Assembly (NCBI GenBank): GCA_016785225.1 | Contig: JAFBJZ010000512.1 | Span: forward strand, 3,013,001 to 3,077,000 | Direction: 5' to 3' | DNA from: Psettodes erumei | Taxonomy: Eukaryota > Chordata > Actinopteri > Pleuronectiformes > Psettodidae | DNA length: 64,000 nt | Part shown: positions 45,533 through 58,317 of the stretch, one piece after another | Numbering within the stretch: position 1 is the stretch's first letter | How the letters are laid out: each line of letters opens with the position of its first letter | Position numbers and translations under genes: made by a program | The notes under the pieces: model-generated | Seen by the model: the letters and a program-made list of their open reading frames with translations, nothing else | Told to the model about the DNA's origin: nothing | Database searches by the model: none

Positions 45533-47829
45533 TTGGGTTTGACTTCATTAAACTATCCAATAAAATATATCTCGTTGACCACAGAGATAAGGACAGGTTA
45601 TGTGGCTCAAATGAGCAACAATTAACATTGCAAAGGTTAAGGAGTGAATACCCACTATACACTTACAGTAGTGTAAGAGTTAGAGTAGAATACTGTGTGA
45701 AGCTTTTCAGTGTTATTCGTATCTGAAGTTTGTCCTCTGACCTGGCTCTGGCTTCTACAGATGACTTCTGCCTTAAAAAATGTCAGGGGAGGAAAAAAAC
45801 GAAAAAAAATAAATTGTCTGTGTTCTGTCCATCAGCCGCAGTGATGAATGGAAATGGAAAAACCCTCCCCTTGATCCCCCAACACACGTTTCTCTCTCTC
45901 TCATCCCTGTTCTTATTGCAATCACTTGGCAACACTGCCATCTGTCCTCTTTTTCCCTCCTTTTTTGATGCCAACCTGTTTTCGTAAGCAAATTACTCCA
46001 TCAGAACCCAGTGGCGTCTGTCCATCACACTGAAAGAGGAGGTGGAATGTTGTACAGACAGTTGACTGACAAGGAGACACGCACTGGGAAAAACAAAATG
46101 AGGTGGAAGATGGACAAGTGAGGGATGGAGATAGAACTGAGTGCAGAGGAAGAGGACGAGAGGATAAGAAATGCAAGAACGCATGATGTGGAGGGCAAGA
46201 GTGTGAGCGATAGGAAACAGGTTGGGGGGAGAAAGTGGGTCTCCTTTTTTGTGGAGCCTCCCCTGGGTGTGGCAATATCAAGTCAATCTGGGGGGCTAAT
46301 GTGTGTCAGGGTTTGAATCCTATCTCCTTGAGAGGCGAGCAGAAGGTTGATAAAAATTGAAGTGGAATTGAAGTTGGATGCACTAGAGGATAGGTTGCAC
46401 AACAATGGGTTGGGGGAGGGAAGGGTGAGCAGACTCCTCTGATGCTCCCCCTCGTCACTCCCAATACCTCTGACCTTGCCCAAAGTGTCCCTGCCACTCA
46501 TGCTGCAACTTCCTCGCTACTCTTAAAGGAAAATTCCAGCATATTAGAACTTGAGCCTTCTGTTGTTGATCTATCAGTTATGTTATCACATCCTATTGTT
46601 TTTACTGAGCTGTAGGAATGACGGTGACTTGGCTTCAGTTAAATCAAACAGGTTAAAGGAACAAGCGTGATTAGGCAAATGTTTCTCATTTAAGGGAGTG
46701 TGAGAACCAAATCTAAATCATGCCCCTTCACAAAGACTGTTAAGGTGACATTGTGGATAGTCACAAAAACACATGAGGTAATATTCTGACAGTCTTTATA
46801 GTATTCCCTTTCTCCTCACTGACCACAAAGATAACGTTCCTTAAAATATGGGCACTAAGACATAATGAGCAGGTGTTTGAAGATAAAAGGTCTTTGTCGA
46901 CTCTCAAAGACAGAACCTGTCCTCAGCGAGCAAAACTCTTATTATGATAAAATGTTGGACTTTGCGAGGGGTGAGCTATAATATGAATAATGCATCAGGA
47001 CAATGAAAAGCATATGAGTTAGTGGGAATGACGTTGTTTGAAGCAGGTGGATGCGAGACACTGTCAGTGACAGCTCATGAGATGAAGTGGCAAGTCCACT
47101 TTGTCTCTCAATCTGACCTTTGATACCCTTCCATGCCCACTCTGTGTTAGGGCCCCTTTGATCAGCAACATTGTTACTTGCATGTGCTGTAACTTCCCTG
47201 TAGAGCGAGTACAGACACCAAAATCACTCTGAACACTACCCACGAAAGAGACATAAGTTTTCAAGCAACCAAACACAATGAGATCTTACCCAACTTCTGT
47301 TAAAAAGAATTGCATGTAATTCCTAGTATCTTTTTTTGCCATAAAACCTAAAGGTCATTGTTCGCTCTTTCGGATTTCTTGGAACTTTCCTGTTCCTGGT
47401 GCATGCTGGGATAAAAACGTAGTATTCCTTAAACAAAGATTATCATAACAAACAGAAACTATTCTGATTGGGGAGTGCTGTGTTTATGTGTGAAACATAG
47501 ACAGGTCTCAAACTTTTTTATACTTCCCAAACTTCTACCTCTTTGCTCGGGTACAAAGAAAATGACCATGAACGCTTTTAAAGGAATTGTGAAATGTATG
47601 CCATTATCCCCTTTTGTATGATTAATTGTGTTACAAACACAAAGACATGGTAGATTTTGAAGAGAGACGTTGGGATCCTGCCTGGCTTTGGCCATGATGA
47701 CAGGCTTTCAAGTGTGGCCCTTGAGAACAGGTATAAAAACCTTTTTTGTTTTAGATGTATTCAGACAGCACACTGTATGGCCTTAATAGTTTATTAGAAC
47801 ATAATTTATTTAATTTTTTTTTACCTTTG
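45533..47829. other. Unique noncoding sequence, no gene seen
   Basis: About 2.3 kb. The overlapping frames at 45730-46500 lie in C/T-rich or A/G-rich DNA and have no domains. Confidence 0.55.
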
Positions 47830-47975
47830 CCGTTCTCTGCTGTGAGCACAGCTCATACAGTTAATCGTGTGTAATGCATCTATTATGCACCTGCATTTGC
47901 CAGCAGGTACATGCTTCTCAAAAAGCTGTGGGTGGCGGCTTTATTCCAGATCGTATCTTTTAAGTTTTACCCTCT
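47830..47975. promoter_or_regulatory. Candidate conserved noncoding block
   Basis: A small palindrome GCTGTGAGCACAGC at 47839-47852, then GTTAATCGTG and TTATGCACCTGC words in complex DNA. Support is weak to moderate. Confidence 0.27.
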
Positions 47976-49115
47976 CTCACCCGACTTTCATCCATTCATC
48001 CCCAAACAACCCACCACCCTGACTCTCCTCTTTCTTCTGAGCTGTTTTAATACCAGAATTTGCTTTTAAATTGTCAAAGAAAAAGCAGAAAATTAAGCAC
48101 TTCAATTTGGAAGACACACAAAACCCGTGGATGAAAAAACATTGCTGTTTGGATGGAGCCGTTTTAGGGAAATGACTAAGTATATTTTTCTCAGGCTTTG
48201 AAGAGATGTAGCAGACATCTGTGGGATCTTGATCATAGCATTGTGATGTCTGGCAGAGATTTTCTTAAAAAAAAAGCTGTAGTTAGTGTTGCTGTGATGT
48301 TTGAAAGATGCCAAAGAAAAGATGGGACAAGAAAGTCAGTAGTGGACCATCCAGACAGACTAAGCTAAGTGTTTGACCTTTCACAGCTCTCAAACATGGA
48401 TCAAAATAATTAAGCTCGTCTGCCCATTTGTAGACCCAAATAGAACCCCACCCTCCCACCCCCAAACCCTTGGGCCACAAATACACACGGCGATTAGTAT
48501 TGTCTCGTTCCTGTTCCCTAAGCAGAAGTCCCACATGCATACTTTGCAAGCCAAACACCAAAGCTCATGCCAATTTGGATCCAGGTGTCACCAGAGTAGC
48601 ATTTTTATTGTCGCATTTTAAAAAAAATTACGTAACGTTAATACCACGGTAGTATTTTGCTTTTTCCTTTTGCATTCATTTCAGTGCAGATGGGAATGTG
48701 TGTGACAATATCAGACAGTCCCATGTTTTTCTTATTAATAAGGGCAGATTAAGAGATTTGCCATTTGACGCTCAAGCCCCCAACTGTCAAAACAGCAGGC
48801 AGGAAAAGCGAGTTCTTTTCTCCCCTCTGGAACAGCCCCCACTAAGAATACATGAATACAGATCTGTGTGAGTGGGCATATTTATGAGAGATAAATGTGT
48901 TTTTGGTGTGTGAGCGAGTGTGAGTGCATATTTGTATGCATTTTAGGATTAAAATGGATATCAGTCAGTATTACAAGGCTCATGCCGATTGATGTCATTT
49001 TTTTCTGATTTGCCTCCAGTTTTTTGGGTGATTTTTGGATGTTGTGATCCATGTCACAGCATAAACTACATCCAGAAGGAAATCTCTTTGATGAATACTG
49101 ATCTGCATCTTTCTA
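47976..49115. other. Unique noncoding sequence, no gene seen
   Basis: No recognised gene or repeat. Confidence 0.6.
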
Positions 49116-49119
49116 TTAG

Positions 49120-49560
49120 AGGTTCATGAGTGAAGAACAGCAGCTGTCCAGCTTGTGTCAACACAAAAAATTGCAGAGAATGACACAACTGTCTCGTCTC
49201 GCTGTGACCTCTGAACTTCTCTGGAGGACAAATGCTTACAGCTGCCAATGTCACAAACCGAGGCTGGCACTGCTGGCTTTGTCCTGGACGTCATCCTTCT
49301 CTGCTGCCCACGGCAACCCCACACCTCCACCACCGCCACCCCAACAAAGCCAGACAAATGATTTCGATTTGTCCTCTGCGGTCCGGGGAAGAAGTTATCG
49401 ATACAATCCGCCAAATGATGTCAAGGATTTGTCAGCAAAGCTTATGAATGACAAAAACAGCCCACCTCTCGCCACGGCCCTTCCTCCCCCTCCCAAACTA
49501 AAACACCTCCACTGCAGGCCAAGAAGATTGAGAGCCAGGACACTTTATTGATTTCTTCCC
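49120..49560. promoter_or_regulatory. Candidate conserved noncoding block
   Basis: GC-balanced complex DNA with CpGs and a CACCTCCACCACCGCC run near 49321. The 141-codon plus-strand frame (49126-49551) has Pro-rich stretches but no domain, and a 96-codon frame is open opposite it. A real exon is possible but not supported by splice sites. Confidence 0.35.
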
Positions 49561-50199
49561 CCTGCATCCTCACCCTCACCTTTTTAAATAGAAGCTCAAG
49601 CTACAAAGGCCAGAGCAGCAGCTTTTGTGTGCTAAAATGTGGCTAAAAGCTTTCTGGAAAGTTGAGGGAAGGGATTGAATTGGATATTGCATCTAATGCT
49701 GCCTCCAGCAGATGGGCTTTACAGCTGACTGAAGGAAAGGAGCTGTGTTCGGCTGGCAAGCTGGCTGGTTGGTTGTTTGACTGGCTGGCTGACATCTCTG
49801 CATCCCCTCCTTCCTTTAGCTTGGGTTGTTTGTGAAAGAGATCAGTGGGATGGTGGGTAAATAGATCAACTTTGTGCTGCTGACAAAAGGGGGTGTTGGA
49901 AGGATAGCGGGCTTAGGTGATGCCATTGAGAAGCAGCCTGACAGAAGGGTGTGATGCCAAAGATGGTATGTCTGGCTGGGAGTAGACGTGCTAAATGAGG
50001 GCCGATGATAATCTGACGGGCAGACGGGCAGAAATGGCAAACAAATAAGAGGAGGGATAAGAGGTGTGGAGCATGTGAATGCCAAAGGCAGACGTGTAAT
50101 GAGAAGAGCAATGTTGTGGCACAAAAAAACTTTCTACAATATAATCATTATTGTAGTAGTGTTAGAGCCAAAACCTTAGGCTGCTTCTTGGGTTCTTGT
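49561..50199. other. Unique noncoding sequence, no gene seen
   Basis: Contains GCTGGCTGGTTGG-like short tandem words near 49758-49792. Otherwise nothing is recognised. Confidence 0.55.
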
Positions 50200-50460
50200 C
50201 AGATCATTTAACATTGTCTGAAACTGCCTTTCTGATGGTAGTATTGGGGCATAGTTTGGTTAGTTTTAGGTCCAAAAACTACTTTTTTTAAGTTTAGGAA
50301 AAGATAATGCTTCCTTAAGGTTGAGGATGTCTGTTGATGATTGCAATAAAAAAAAAAAGTGAAACAAGCATCGATCTCCCATGTCACAGCCCTGCATTTG
50401 GTGGACCCATCCACCCCAACCTCTGCCTAAAATGGACTTGGCTGCTCTACATACAACATC
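50200..50460. mobile_element. Dispersed repeat relic, class unassigned
   Basis: GGTTAGTTTTAGGTCCAAAA near 50258, AGTTTAGGAAAAGAT near 50290, ATCTCCCATGTCACAG near 50374 and GGACCCATCCACCCC near 50402 match, in this order, a dispersed fish repeat rich in GGTTTAGG-like words. An A-run lies at 50347-50358. Ends and class were not determined. Confidence 0.5.
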
Positions 50461-51939
50461 ACCTGACTTCCTCAGGTGTCCATTAGAGGTCATATCACAA
50501 TAAAACATGACAGTCTCCAGAATGTAAATGAAATAAAAAGAACTCTGATATGTGTCTTTTACTGAAAGTTAGAGAATATTACATAGTATGGAGATACTTA
50601 AATACTTTTTCATTTTCACTGAGTTCTACTGTGTTCTGAGGAAAGAATTTTTGAGAAAAGCTGAAGAGAAAATGGCAGCCTACACTATTTAGGACTCTAC
50701 AGTATGACTGTACTTGGCCTCGTCCTCTCTGCATCGCAGGAGAACACACAAGGACTCCCATCTCCTGAGGTAAGCTCTTTGGCAAACACACTGCTGATTA
50801 AAACAAACAGGCTAGCGATCCCTGCTGCTGCTGGAGAGGACAGGGCAAACAGAACCGGTGCAGCAGCCAGCCCGGAGATGACATGAACCAGGCGTCCGCT
50901 CAAAGAACAGACAAAAGACAAAGCTACCTGTCAGAGGTGTCAGCTCCCAGGAAGAAAGTACAAGCTCAGTTGCTGCATGGACTACAATAGCAGTGTGATA
51001 AATCTTACTGTTTTTTTGAATTATTCCCCATCGGGCTATTCCTTAGGATATCTGCCACCAAAAGTTCTCCCTGTTTGCCAGTAGCATGCAGGTGAATGGG
51101 ATTTTTTTTTTTTTAATAATTTATGCCAATTTAAAAATTGAGTAGCAGCATGTCTTTTCTCAACAATGTTCACTGTCACTGATTTTCATCAGAATTATAA
51201 TTTTTTTAAAAGAAATGTTCCTGATGAAAAACAGAATATCCAGGGGATTATCCAGAGAGACTGGGGTGCTGATTTTAAAATGGAAGGGTTTTCTGTCGTG
51301 TTCTGTTTCCTCAAGATAAATTTCTTCCTCAAACCCAAAATAGAATTTTTTGGGGATTTGTAATTGCAATCAAATGGACGGATATGATTAAATCAGGGTA
51401 GGGGGACGCAGATCATCATAAAGGGAAAGAAATACAAAATGTTATGTTTCAACCAAAAAGCCTACTAAAGGGATATGTTTTAGACAGTTGGCCAAGATAG
51501 ATAATAAGCACAATGTATTTTGTCTAATATATCTTCTACAATTAAGGTTTCTGGATTTTTTTTTCATTTTAATGCATTTAAAAATGTGGAAGTATAAATA
51601 AAAATTAAATTAAAAAAAACAATTTACCTAAGTTTAACTTGTTTGCTTAATAAAGCAGAGAACCAGAGTCCAATATATGCAACAGCCCTGGACATACATA
51701 CGTGTACACAGTGCCATGTAAAGGTGCAACAAATAAAAATGTAGATATCTTTTAGTTTTCAGTTAAACAAAAGTACAACAAAGCATGTATGAAATACTGA
51801 GAAGTAAATTAATTAATTAGTTAATTATTTGTGAATAGATGGTAATGCTCAGAAAACTAATGAAAGGAAAAAGTACAGAAAAAAATAGTGTCACCCGTTA
51901 ATTGATGTGCACAAAAAAAGAAAAAACTATACATTTTGA
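50461..51939. other. Unique noncoding sequence, possible microexon
   Basis: Positions 50700-50960 are more complex and GC-richer than the rest and hold an acceptor-30 nt-donor arrangement (50738-50775). From 51000 the DNA is AT-rich, with a T-run at 51102-51114 and TTAATTAATTAG-type words at 51806-51827. Confidence 0.5.
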
Positions 51940-52260
51940 GAATGTTTGCGTGCCAGAGGAATGAATCTGGAATCCCTGGTGGGAAAAGAGGTTGAGTTCC
52001 CTTCTCGATGTCTGTCATTTCTCAGTGTGTTCAGTGGTTTTAGTGTCAGCTTAAAAGAGCCGAGGATCCTGCCAAGACTAAGTAACGGATCTCCAGGCAT
52101 TTACGAAGCATGTGAACTCTTCCTCCATGAGCTCATTCTGCCCTAATTCAATTAGGCTCATCTCCAAACGAGTCTGGGACAGCAGATTCTTTTCGCTCGC
52201 TCTTCTCTTTTTTTCTCACTGAGGAGGACAGTTGCCGGGGGCGTTGTAACGAAACTTTGA
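51940..52260. promoter_or_regulatory. Candidate enhancer with paired-homeodomain palindrome
   Basis: A perfect palindrome CCTAATTCAATTAGG at 52142-52156 contains TAAT-N3-ATTA, the P3 dimer site of paired-class homeodomain proteins. It lies in about 300 bases of complex, repeat-free DNA with CpGs. Enhancer activity is inferred. Confidence 0.42.
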
Positions 52261-55249
52261 CTGCATCCTCTCTTCAAGCTCGCACCCTGACACTCAGATG
52301 CTGCAGTGGTCAGCCAGGATCCTGTGACAACAGGCCGGCCAAAATCTGCCAGACAGCTCTGCAGCCTAAGGACTGCTGCTGCTATTGGCTGTCTCTCATC
52401 CGTGGTGCTGATGTCATTTACCCGTGTAGTGACTCAGTCCGGGATGCTCTTTCTTGAACGATCCATTTGTAGTTAATGGGTTTAACAGTTACATTTAATT
52501 TGGCAGAACAGGCGTACAGCCTATCTTAGGGAGCAACGATAATTGTTATAGTTCTTGTGAATCACACATGAACACGAAATCTTTGTTAACTTTAATCTTT
52601 GTAACTCCAGAAATAGTACATGAGGGGGAGGTTGGAGCAGGAAACATGTATAGAAGTATTACTGCAGGTTTAATTAAAAGTTGTCGGGTTTTAAAGACCA
52701 CACCATCTACCTGTTACTAGTTAGCTGGTAGCCGCACACCTGGTGTACCAAGCACATAGCCTGAGTAAAACAAACAAACAAAAGGATTATTCTTGTGTGA
52801 GTCGTTGTTGCTTGTTTGCAACTGACTTACTTACTTTCCTAATTTTAGTGCTTATATCTTCTCATCACTCGGTGGTTAAACGTTTTTATTTAAGTCAAAG
52901 TTATCACGTTAAAATGAAATCACGGTCCTTTGCAACATCTTGATAAGACACGGTTGAGGTCAAGGTCAAGCGCTCATGCACGGTCAGAGCTGTGATAATG
53001 CAGTTCCTCTCCGGTGGCCGTTTATGGTAATGAATATCAATTCTGGGCTCATAAATGTGCATGATGATCAACATCATCATTTTTTAATGACCAGTGGATG
53101 CAGGACAACAGATTTCCTACAGGCTTTTCATAATAACATAAATAATTACTTAAAGCATTAAAGTTTCTTGCTTTATTTGGACTGAAAGACTTATTTTGAA
53201 AATTTACTTTGCAAAAAGGACAATAATCAAAGAATACATTTAATGACTCCTGCCAGAATTTTTGATTACAAGAAGAGAACAAGTATGATACTACTCCACA
53301 GCACTTACAGTGTTCTTGAATATTAAATTGTGAATGATTATTTTTTGTGTAAAAGCCCCGTAACCACAGCTTTAAATCTGCCAAACCAAATAGTCATGCT
53401 GTGGCAAGTCTGAGTTTATACTATCGGTGGAAAAGTTAAAGCATTAGCAGATGAGTCTCGTCATACTCCTTTCAAGAGATTTGATGAGTCAGATGTAGAG
53501 GCTTTTAGGCTGAAATGGTCTAAAATGTTGGCTGTGAGATAGTGAGTCTCAGCAGTAATCTTCGCTGGGAGTGACACCCAGAGGAATAGTTACAAAATGC
53601 TGGGAGCCCCTCTGACCTTAGCAGACACCTTCTGTTGACCTTGGTTTGACTTCAGAGTGAAGTGTCTGAGCTCTCTTAGAGAAACCCAGCTCAGTAGTGC
53701 ACACTGCCTCATCCATTTCTCTCTCTTCCATATTACTCTGCTTACCCCATTAAATAGCCTCCCCCTGTTGTATTTACAGAGGCTTACAAACGGGGCCAGG
53801 GCACATGGCTGCTGCTCCTCAGATACCCAATCTGTCTGTCACTTATCTGAGGGATTACTGCGGTGAGGGCCAGCTACCACAGATTAGAGACAAAGGCCAA
53901 ATTAAAACAGGGCCTATCAACAAACACCGGGACAAGATGACAGGGAGGTGATCCAATTACACTGATAACCCACAGATCCCAGCATGCAGCAGGAGACACT
54001 GGAACAAACAGAGGTAAACAGATATACACTCACACACAGCAGCATGTTGATAGAGATGCATACACATGCATGTGGACACATTGGCAAGTGCCAGTCGGTT
54101 GACAAACAGAGCTGCATTGTAATACAGCTGTGGAAGATCACAACAGGTCTCTCTTTATCCGGTGTAATGTTCATTATTGTCACCCTAACTGTGTGTAGCA
54201 TCTGCGGCATCACCTACTGATTCATGAAGGGGTGCTTAGGCAAAGGGGAGGAGGTCTTAGTGGAGCTGCCACCACATGCTCAGAATGGTGGGCTGAGGCA
54301 CCTGTCAGTCAAAATACGACATGTCTCTACATAGGTTTTTTTGAAAGACATAATGTCTTCTTAAAGGGACCATTATTTTTGGATTTGATATGAAGACACG
54401 CTTGAGAGGCAGATAATTATACACCTCTCGTTAAAAACATACTGCAGTTGATATTCAAAAGATTGTGATTTGACCAGGGTGAGTGGAAGCATTTTTATAC
54501 ACTGGGTACGATAGGGTATTTCAAAAATGTATATATCATAAAACTTCTCAACATTTAACACATAGCAAAGCCTATTGTGATCACACCCTCGATCAAGTAA
54601 CTTCACTGCCTTCCCAACCTTTTGTTCTTCCACTGTATTTTGAGAATTTCTGAGGTTTTTCATAGCTGCATACAAGTCCAGTGTGCATTGAAAACACACT
54701 CCAAGGACCCTGTTTTATTTGTCTGAAGAAGTTGTTGCAGGAATATTGTTGCTTGTAAAACAAGTTTTAATTTACTTTTTCCTCTGAAAATTAGTTGGAC
54801 CCATAAGCCCCCGCGATGCAATATGATGCGCAGGGAAAAAACAACAAAACAAAAAAAAAGAGGCTTGAGATCTGCTTTGATGGAATTTAAACATTTCATT
54901 ACACAATTCCAGGATGCCAGAGGATGTACTTCGAGCCACTGGAGGTATGTTAACAAGATACTAAAACATAGACACACGAAGTAGCTACATCAAGATACTG
55001 AAAGTGTCATGGAGGCTAAAAGACAAATATGATAGGATAAAGGAAAAGCTCCTTTAAATACGACAAGACCTGCAATGATGAAAGACTGAGAGGAAACTAA
55101 AAATAGCATAAAGTGAGATAATAGATAATTAAACAAGCAAATGACAGTAATTTATAACATAGAGCTTCTTAAAAATGAAATAAATTGTCTTTGCAGTTTT
55201 TTTTTCCTCACTGCTCTGTAATGACAGTGTCATATCTTTGACTCCAGCT
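52261..55249. other. Mostly unique noncoding sequence, no gene seen
   Basis: About 3 kb. Positions 52261-52460 and 53640-53960 are GC-balanced and may be weaker islands; the rest is AT-rich. The 111-codon minus-strand frame at 53049-53384 resembles no family. Confidence 0.55.
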
Positions 55250-55590
55250 GTAATGGAAAAGCCACAATCCAGGAACTAACTAGGAAGTGAGTGACAAGAA
55301 AGTATGAGCTCACCATGGCCCCCGACACTGCCCTCAGCGCCGACAGCAGACAGCCGCCAACCTCCATCTCTCCTCTAAGCCAATCACAGGCAAGCTCATT
55401 ACCGCCACAGCCCCATTGTGTTAATTGAAGCCACGCTAACTACACCATTCCTCCTGCTCTATAAAAGCACAAGACTCGTCACCCTTTCTGTCCGCTTCTC
55501 CCTCCAGCTACACAGGTAATTGAATTGTGCCAGATCTCACTGTAAGCTGGCTTGTTTTAATAACTTCACAAGATTATGTTTAATAAGTGT
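55250..55590 (+). promoter_or_regulatory. Candidate core promoter with first-exon donor
   Basis: A CCAAT box at 55380-55384 (AGCCAATCACAG), a TATA box TATAAAAG at 55460-55467, and a C/T-rich CTTTCTGTCC initiator-like stretch at about 55485-55492 lie at usual spacings. A CACAG/GTAATT donor follows at 55515/55516. The block is GC-balanced and repeat-free. It could be the start of an unannotated transcript on the plus strand, or simply a conserved element with chance matches. Confidence 0.35.
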
Positions 55591-56668
55591 GCCTTAAATG
55601 CTCATTTCTTCTGGCCAGGGAGGATGAGGAAGGTCAAATGTGATAATAGAAATGTGAAAAAGGGCAGTTTTTCTGGCCCTGCTCTGGGTACAGATGTAAT
55701 CACTGCAGCCCATTGGCTTGTCTCTACAGTGTGAGGTTCAACTGTGGGACACAAGATCGTATATATGTATGTGTGTGCATGCATGTGCATTTAGGACACA
55801 GCCATGACACTGACATTAAGCCATTCATAAAAGAGGTGAAATAATAAAATACACAAAAAGTATATGTTACATCTTTATTGTGAGAAACAGTGTTTCAAAT
55901 AAAATTAAAATTTAAATTCTGTTCTGGTCTCTCAAATGAAGGTTCCATATGGTACTTCAGTCGACACACAAGCATAAAAAAATAGTGGGGAAAAATGACA
56001 CTTTCCAATCAAAGGGTTCATCAAAACCTCACAATCAAAAGTTTGTAAACATAAAACCCCTTTCTCGGCTCATGTGTCTTTGTTTTACCAAAACCCTGCT
56101 CCAGCTGTGATTGTTGTGACTGGCTCTGTGCATTTTAAGGTCAATTGAAAGTTCATAGGTTTAAAGGTCAGACTGGGGTCGAGTCTTATCAGTTTGGCCT
56201 GATGGTTTGGTTTCACTGATAGTTACAGCGCGCGTAATAGTGGGGGGCGGGACTTGGAGAGGAAGCAGCAAAAGGTCAAAGATCACTCTGCTGAACAAAT
56301 AAGAGATATGGGAAATATGGGAATGAGAAGAAAAAAAATTTCTTTCACTTTAAGGTGCTGAAAGTGAGGACTGTGAAAGAGAAAGTAGTGGAGTCCTGAG
56401 AAGAGGGGGACAAATGAAGAGACCATTTAGACGATGAAATAGACAGGGGGGACAAATTTGCATTGGAGGAGCCAGATTTTGAGAAAGACAGGTTGTAGAC
56501 GTACAAAAGGAATGTAAGTAAGTTGATCAGCAGTCAGCACAGCCATGTGGGCAACGCGAACACCAGAAACACTGTTACACAGATGCCTATTTGCATAATA
56601 TTGTGTGTTGTCAGAGGAGTGACGGCTAGTGCAGGTAGTTATCTGTAGGAGCAGGCAGTACATGTTAC

Positions 56669-56670
<2 letters not shown>
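55591..56670. other. Unique noncoding sequence, no gene seen
   Basis: On the minus strand an AATAAA at 55874-55879 is followed by GT-rich text, so a minus-strand 3' end is conceivable. Octamers occur at 56456-56463 and 56589-56596. There is no coding evidence. Confidence 0.5.
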
Positions 56671-56730
<60 letters not shown>

Positions 56731-56746
56731 AGATGGAGAGAGAGAG
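56671..56746. repeat. Compound (TG)19(AG)n microsatellite
   Basis: Pure TG from 56671 to 56708 passes into AG, with short breaks to 56746. Confidence 0.97.
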
Positions 56747-56799
56747 TGTCTGTCCAGACTTCCTTTTCCCTTCACCTCACTGGACAGGTGGCATCCCCT

Positions 56800-57330
56800 A
56801 GCCCTGTGATTAGCATGTCAACGTCTTAACATGTTGATGGGAGCGCTGCTGCCGGCATCTACATTCATATATAAATGTAAATTCAAACCCTCCCCCATCC
56901 TCCCACCTTCGCACACCTGCACCACGTCGCCTCTGACAGTTCAGGATTGATTTGGCCGCCTCCCATCAACTGAGCCAACAGCAGAATGGGCACCGTGAAT
57001 CGCCCTGGACACCGACAAACAATCAGGAGACGCTTCAAATCGTCAACAAGGGACATGGAATCGGGGGAGGAAATGACAGTCACAAAATGTCCCAATCAAG
57101 AAAAGTTTGTATGAAAGCCACCCAGGAAACTTCTGACCCCTTATTTCTTCTTTCATATTCTAATGACGTGTTTTTGGACCAGTCCTCATCAGGGTTTAGA
57201 GGGAAATGACAGGCCTCATCAGATTCTAGGAGTGACCACGCTGTCAATCCGCGAACACTGATTTAGGCTCGAGTTTGGATTGTGGGGAAACACTCCATGT
57301 TGACAAAACCACCTCTGATTTTTTTCTCTG
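56800..57330. promoter_or_regulatory. Candidate conserved noncoding block
   Basis: About 500 bases of complex DNA with many CpGs for this window (56980-57070, 57225-57255) and a TCATATTCTAATGACG word near 57152. Repeat-free. The 85-codon frame at 56952-57209 resembles no family. Confidence 0.38.
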
Positions 57331-58292
57331 AAGGGTAAAGAGATTTAAATTTCTTTTTAAAGGGAATGTGAGTTCTCAACTCAGGCCTTCAGCTTTGAAT
57401 TTCTATTGGCAACAGAATAACGTTTGCCTCCTCAAACACTTCAAATCAGCCTAAAATCTTTACATAAATAAAATGAAAAAAAAAATGCCTTCAGCATATT
57501 ATCAAGCAGTTTGATTACCAATGACATGCTCTGTTTTTCACTAACTTTCTGCCAACTTAGCAGCATTTTTTTTCAACGAATCAGTTCATCAAAATTACAA
57601 CATCCGTTGTGGACATACATCTCAGAGAGAGCTCTTCAAACCTGAACAAACAAAATCAAAACTATCTTAACTACTACCTATGCAGTACATTCAGGTACCC
57701 TCAGATGTTCTTCAAGATGAAAAGCAGTGTGAAAAGTGGCCATGGGGCAGTATCGGTGGTCTTAATAAATGTATTAATAATCTACGCCAAAAAGGTTTAT
57801 TTTGCTCTGAGCGTGAAAGTGATGAGATGTTTGTGGCAGATATACATTTTTATTTGATCAACACATACGTTTGTCAGCATGACTATATGACGATGACTAT
57901 TTTCCCACATAGCTCGGTCACTAGCCATTAATGAAATACAGCATATTTTAAAATTACCTACACCTGCCAAGTGCTACCGCAGCAATGTGTCAAATGAAAA
58001 AAATCATTGATGTGATGGATTCATTACATTTGTTGCTACTGAATGGTTGGGGTGGTGGCGGTGCTGGTAGGGGGGGTCTCTGGGTGTGATGGAGGAATGA
58101 GACAGGAGATGAACCCGGCTTGACCTCTGTCTGCCACTGTCCTGAACGCACATGTTAGTCTAGATGTGATTGCCTCTGGAATTGCAGACACTTACCAGTT
58201 GAAGCTTCCACCGCCTCAGTAAGCCAAGGGTGTATACTGCACCTACTGGAGATAGGAATACAGCAACGGTCGCTGAATACTGACCTCTTGGA
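57331..58292. other. AT-rich unique sequence, no gene seen
   Basis: No recognised gene. A G-rich stretch (GGTGGTGGCGGTG) lies near 58050-58075. Confidence 0.6.
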
Positions 58293-58317
58293 GTGTGTGT
58301 GTGTGTGTTGGGGGGGG
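58293..58317. repeat. (TG)8 followed by a G-run
   Basis: A short TG run, then G8. Confidence 0.9.

Noticed and set aside
49126..49551. A 141-codon frame with Pro-rich stretches
   Set aside because: It has no domain, an open frame on the opposite strand and no splice sites in phase. It is treated as a candidate noncoding block instead.
53049..53384. A 111-codon minus-strand frame with several Cys residues
   Set aside because: The Cys spacing does not form a recognised zinc-binding pattern, and the DNA is ordinary AT-rich sequence.
55860..55890. A minus-strand AATAAA with downstream GT-rich text as a gene 3' end
   Set aside because: Such words are frequent in AT-rich DNA, and no coding or exon evidence lies upstream on that strand.
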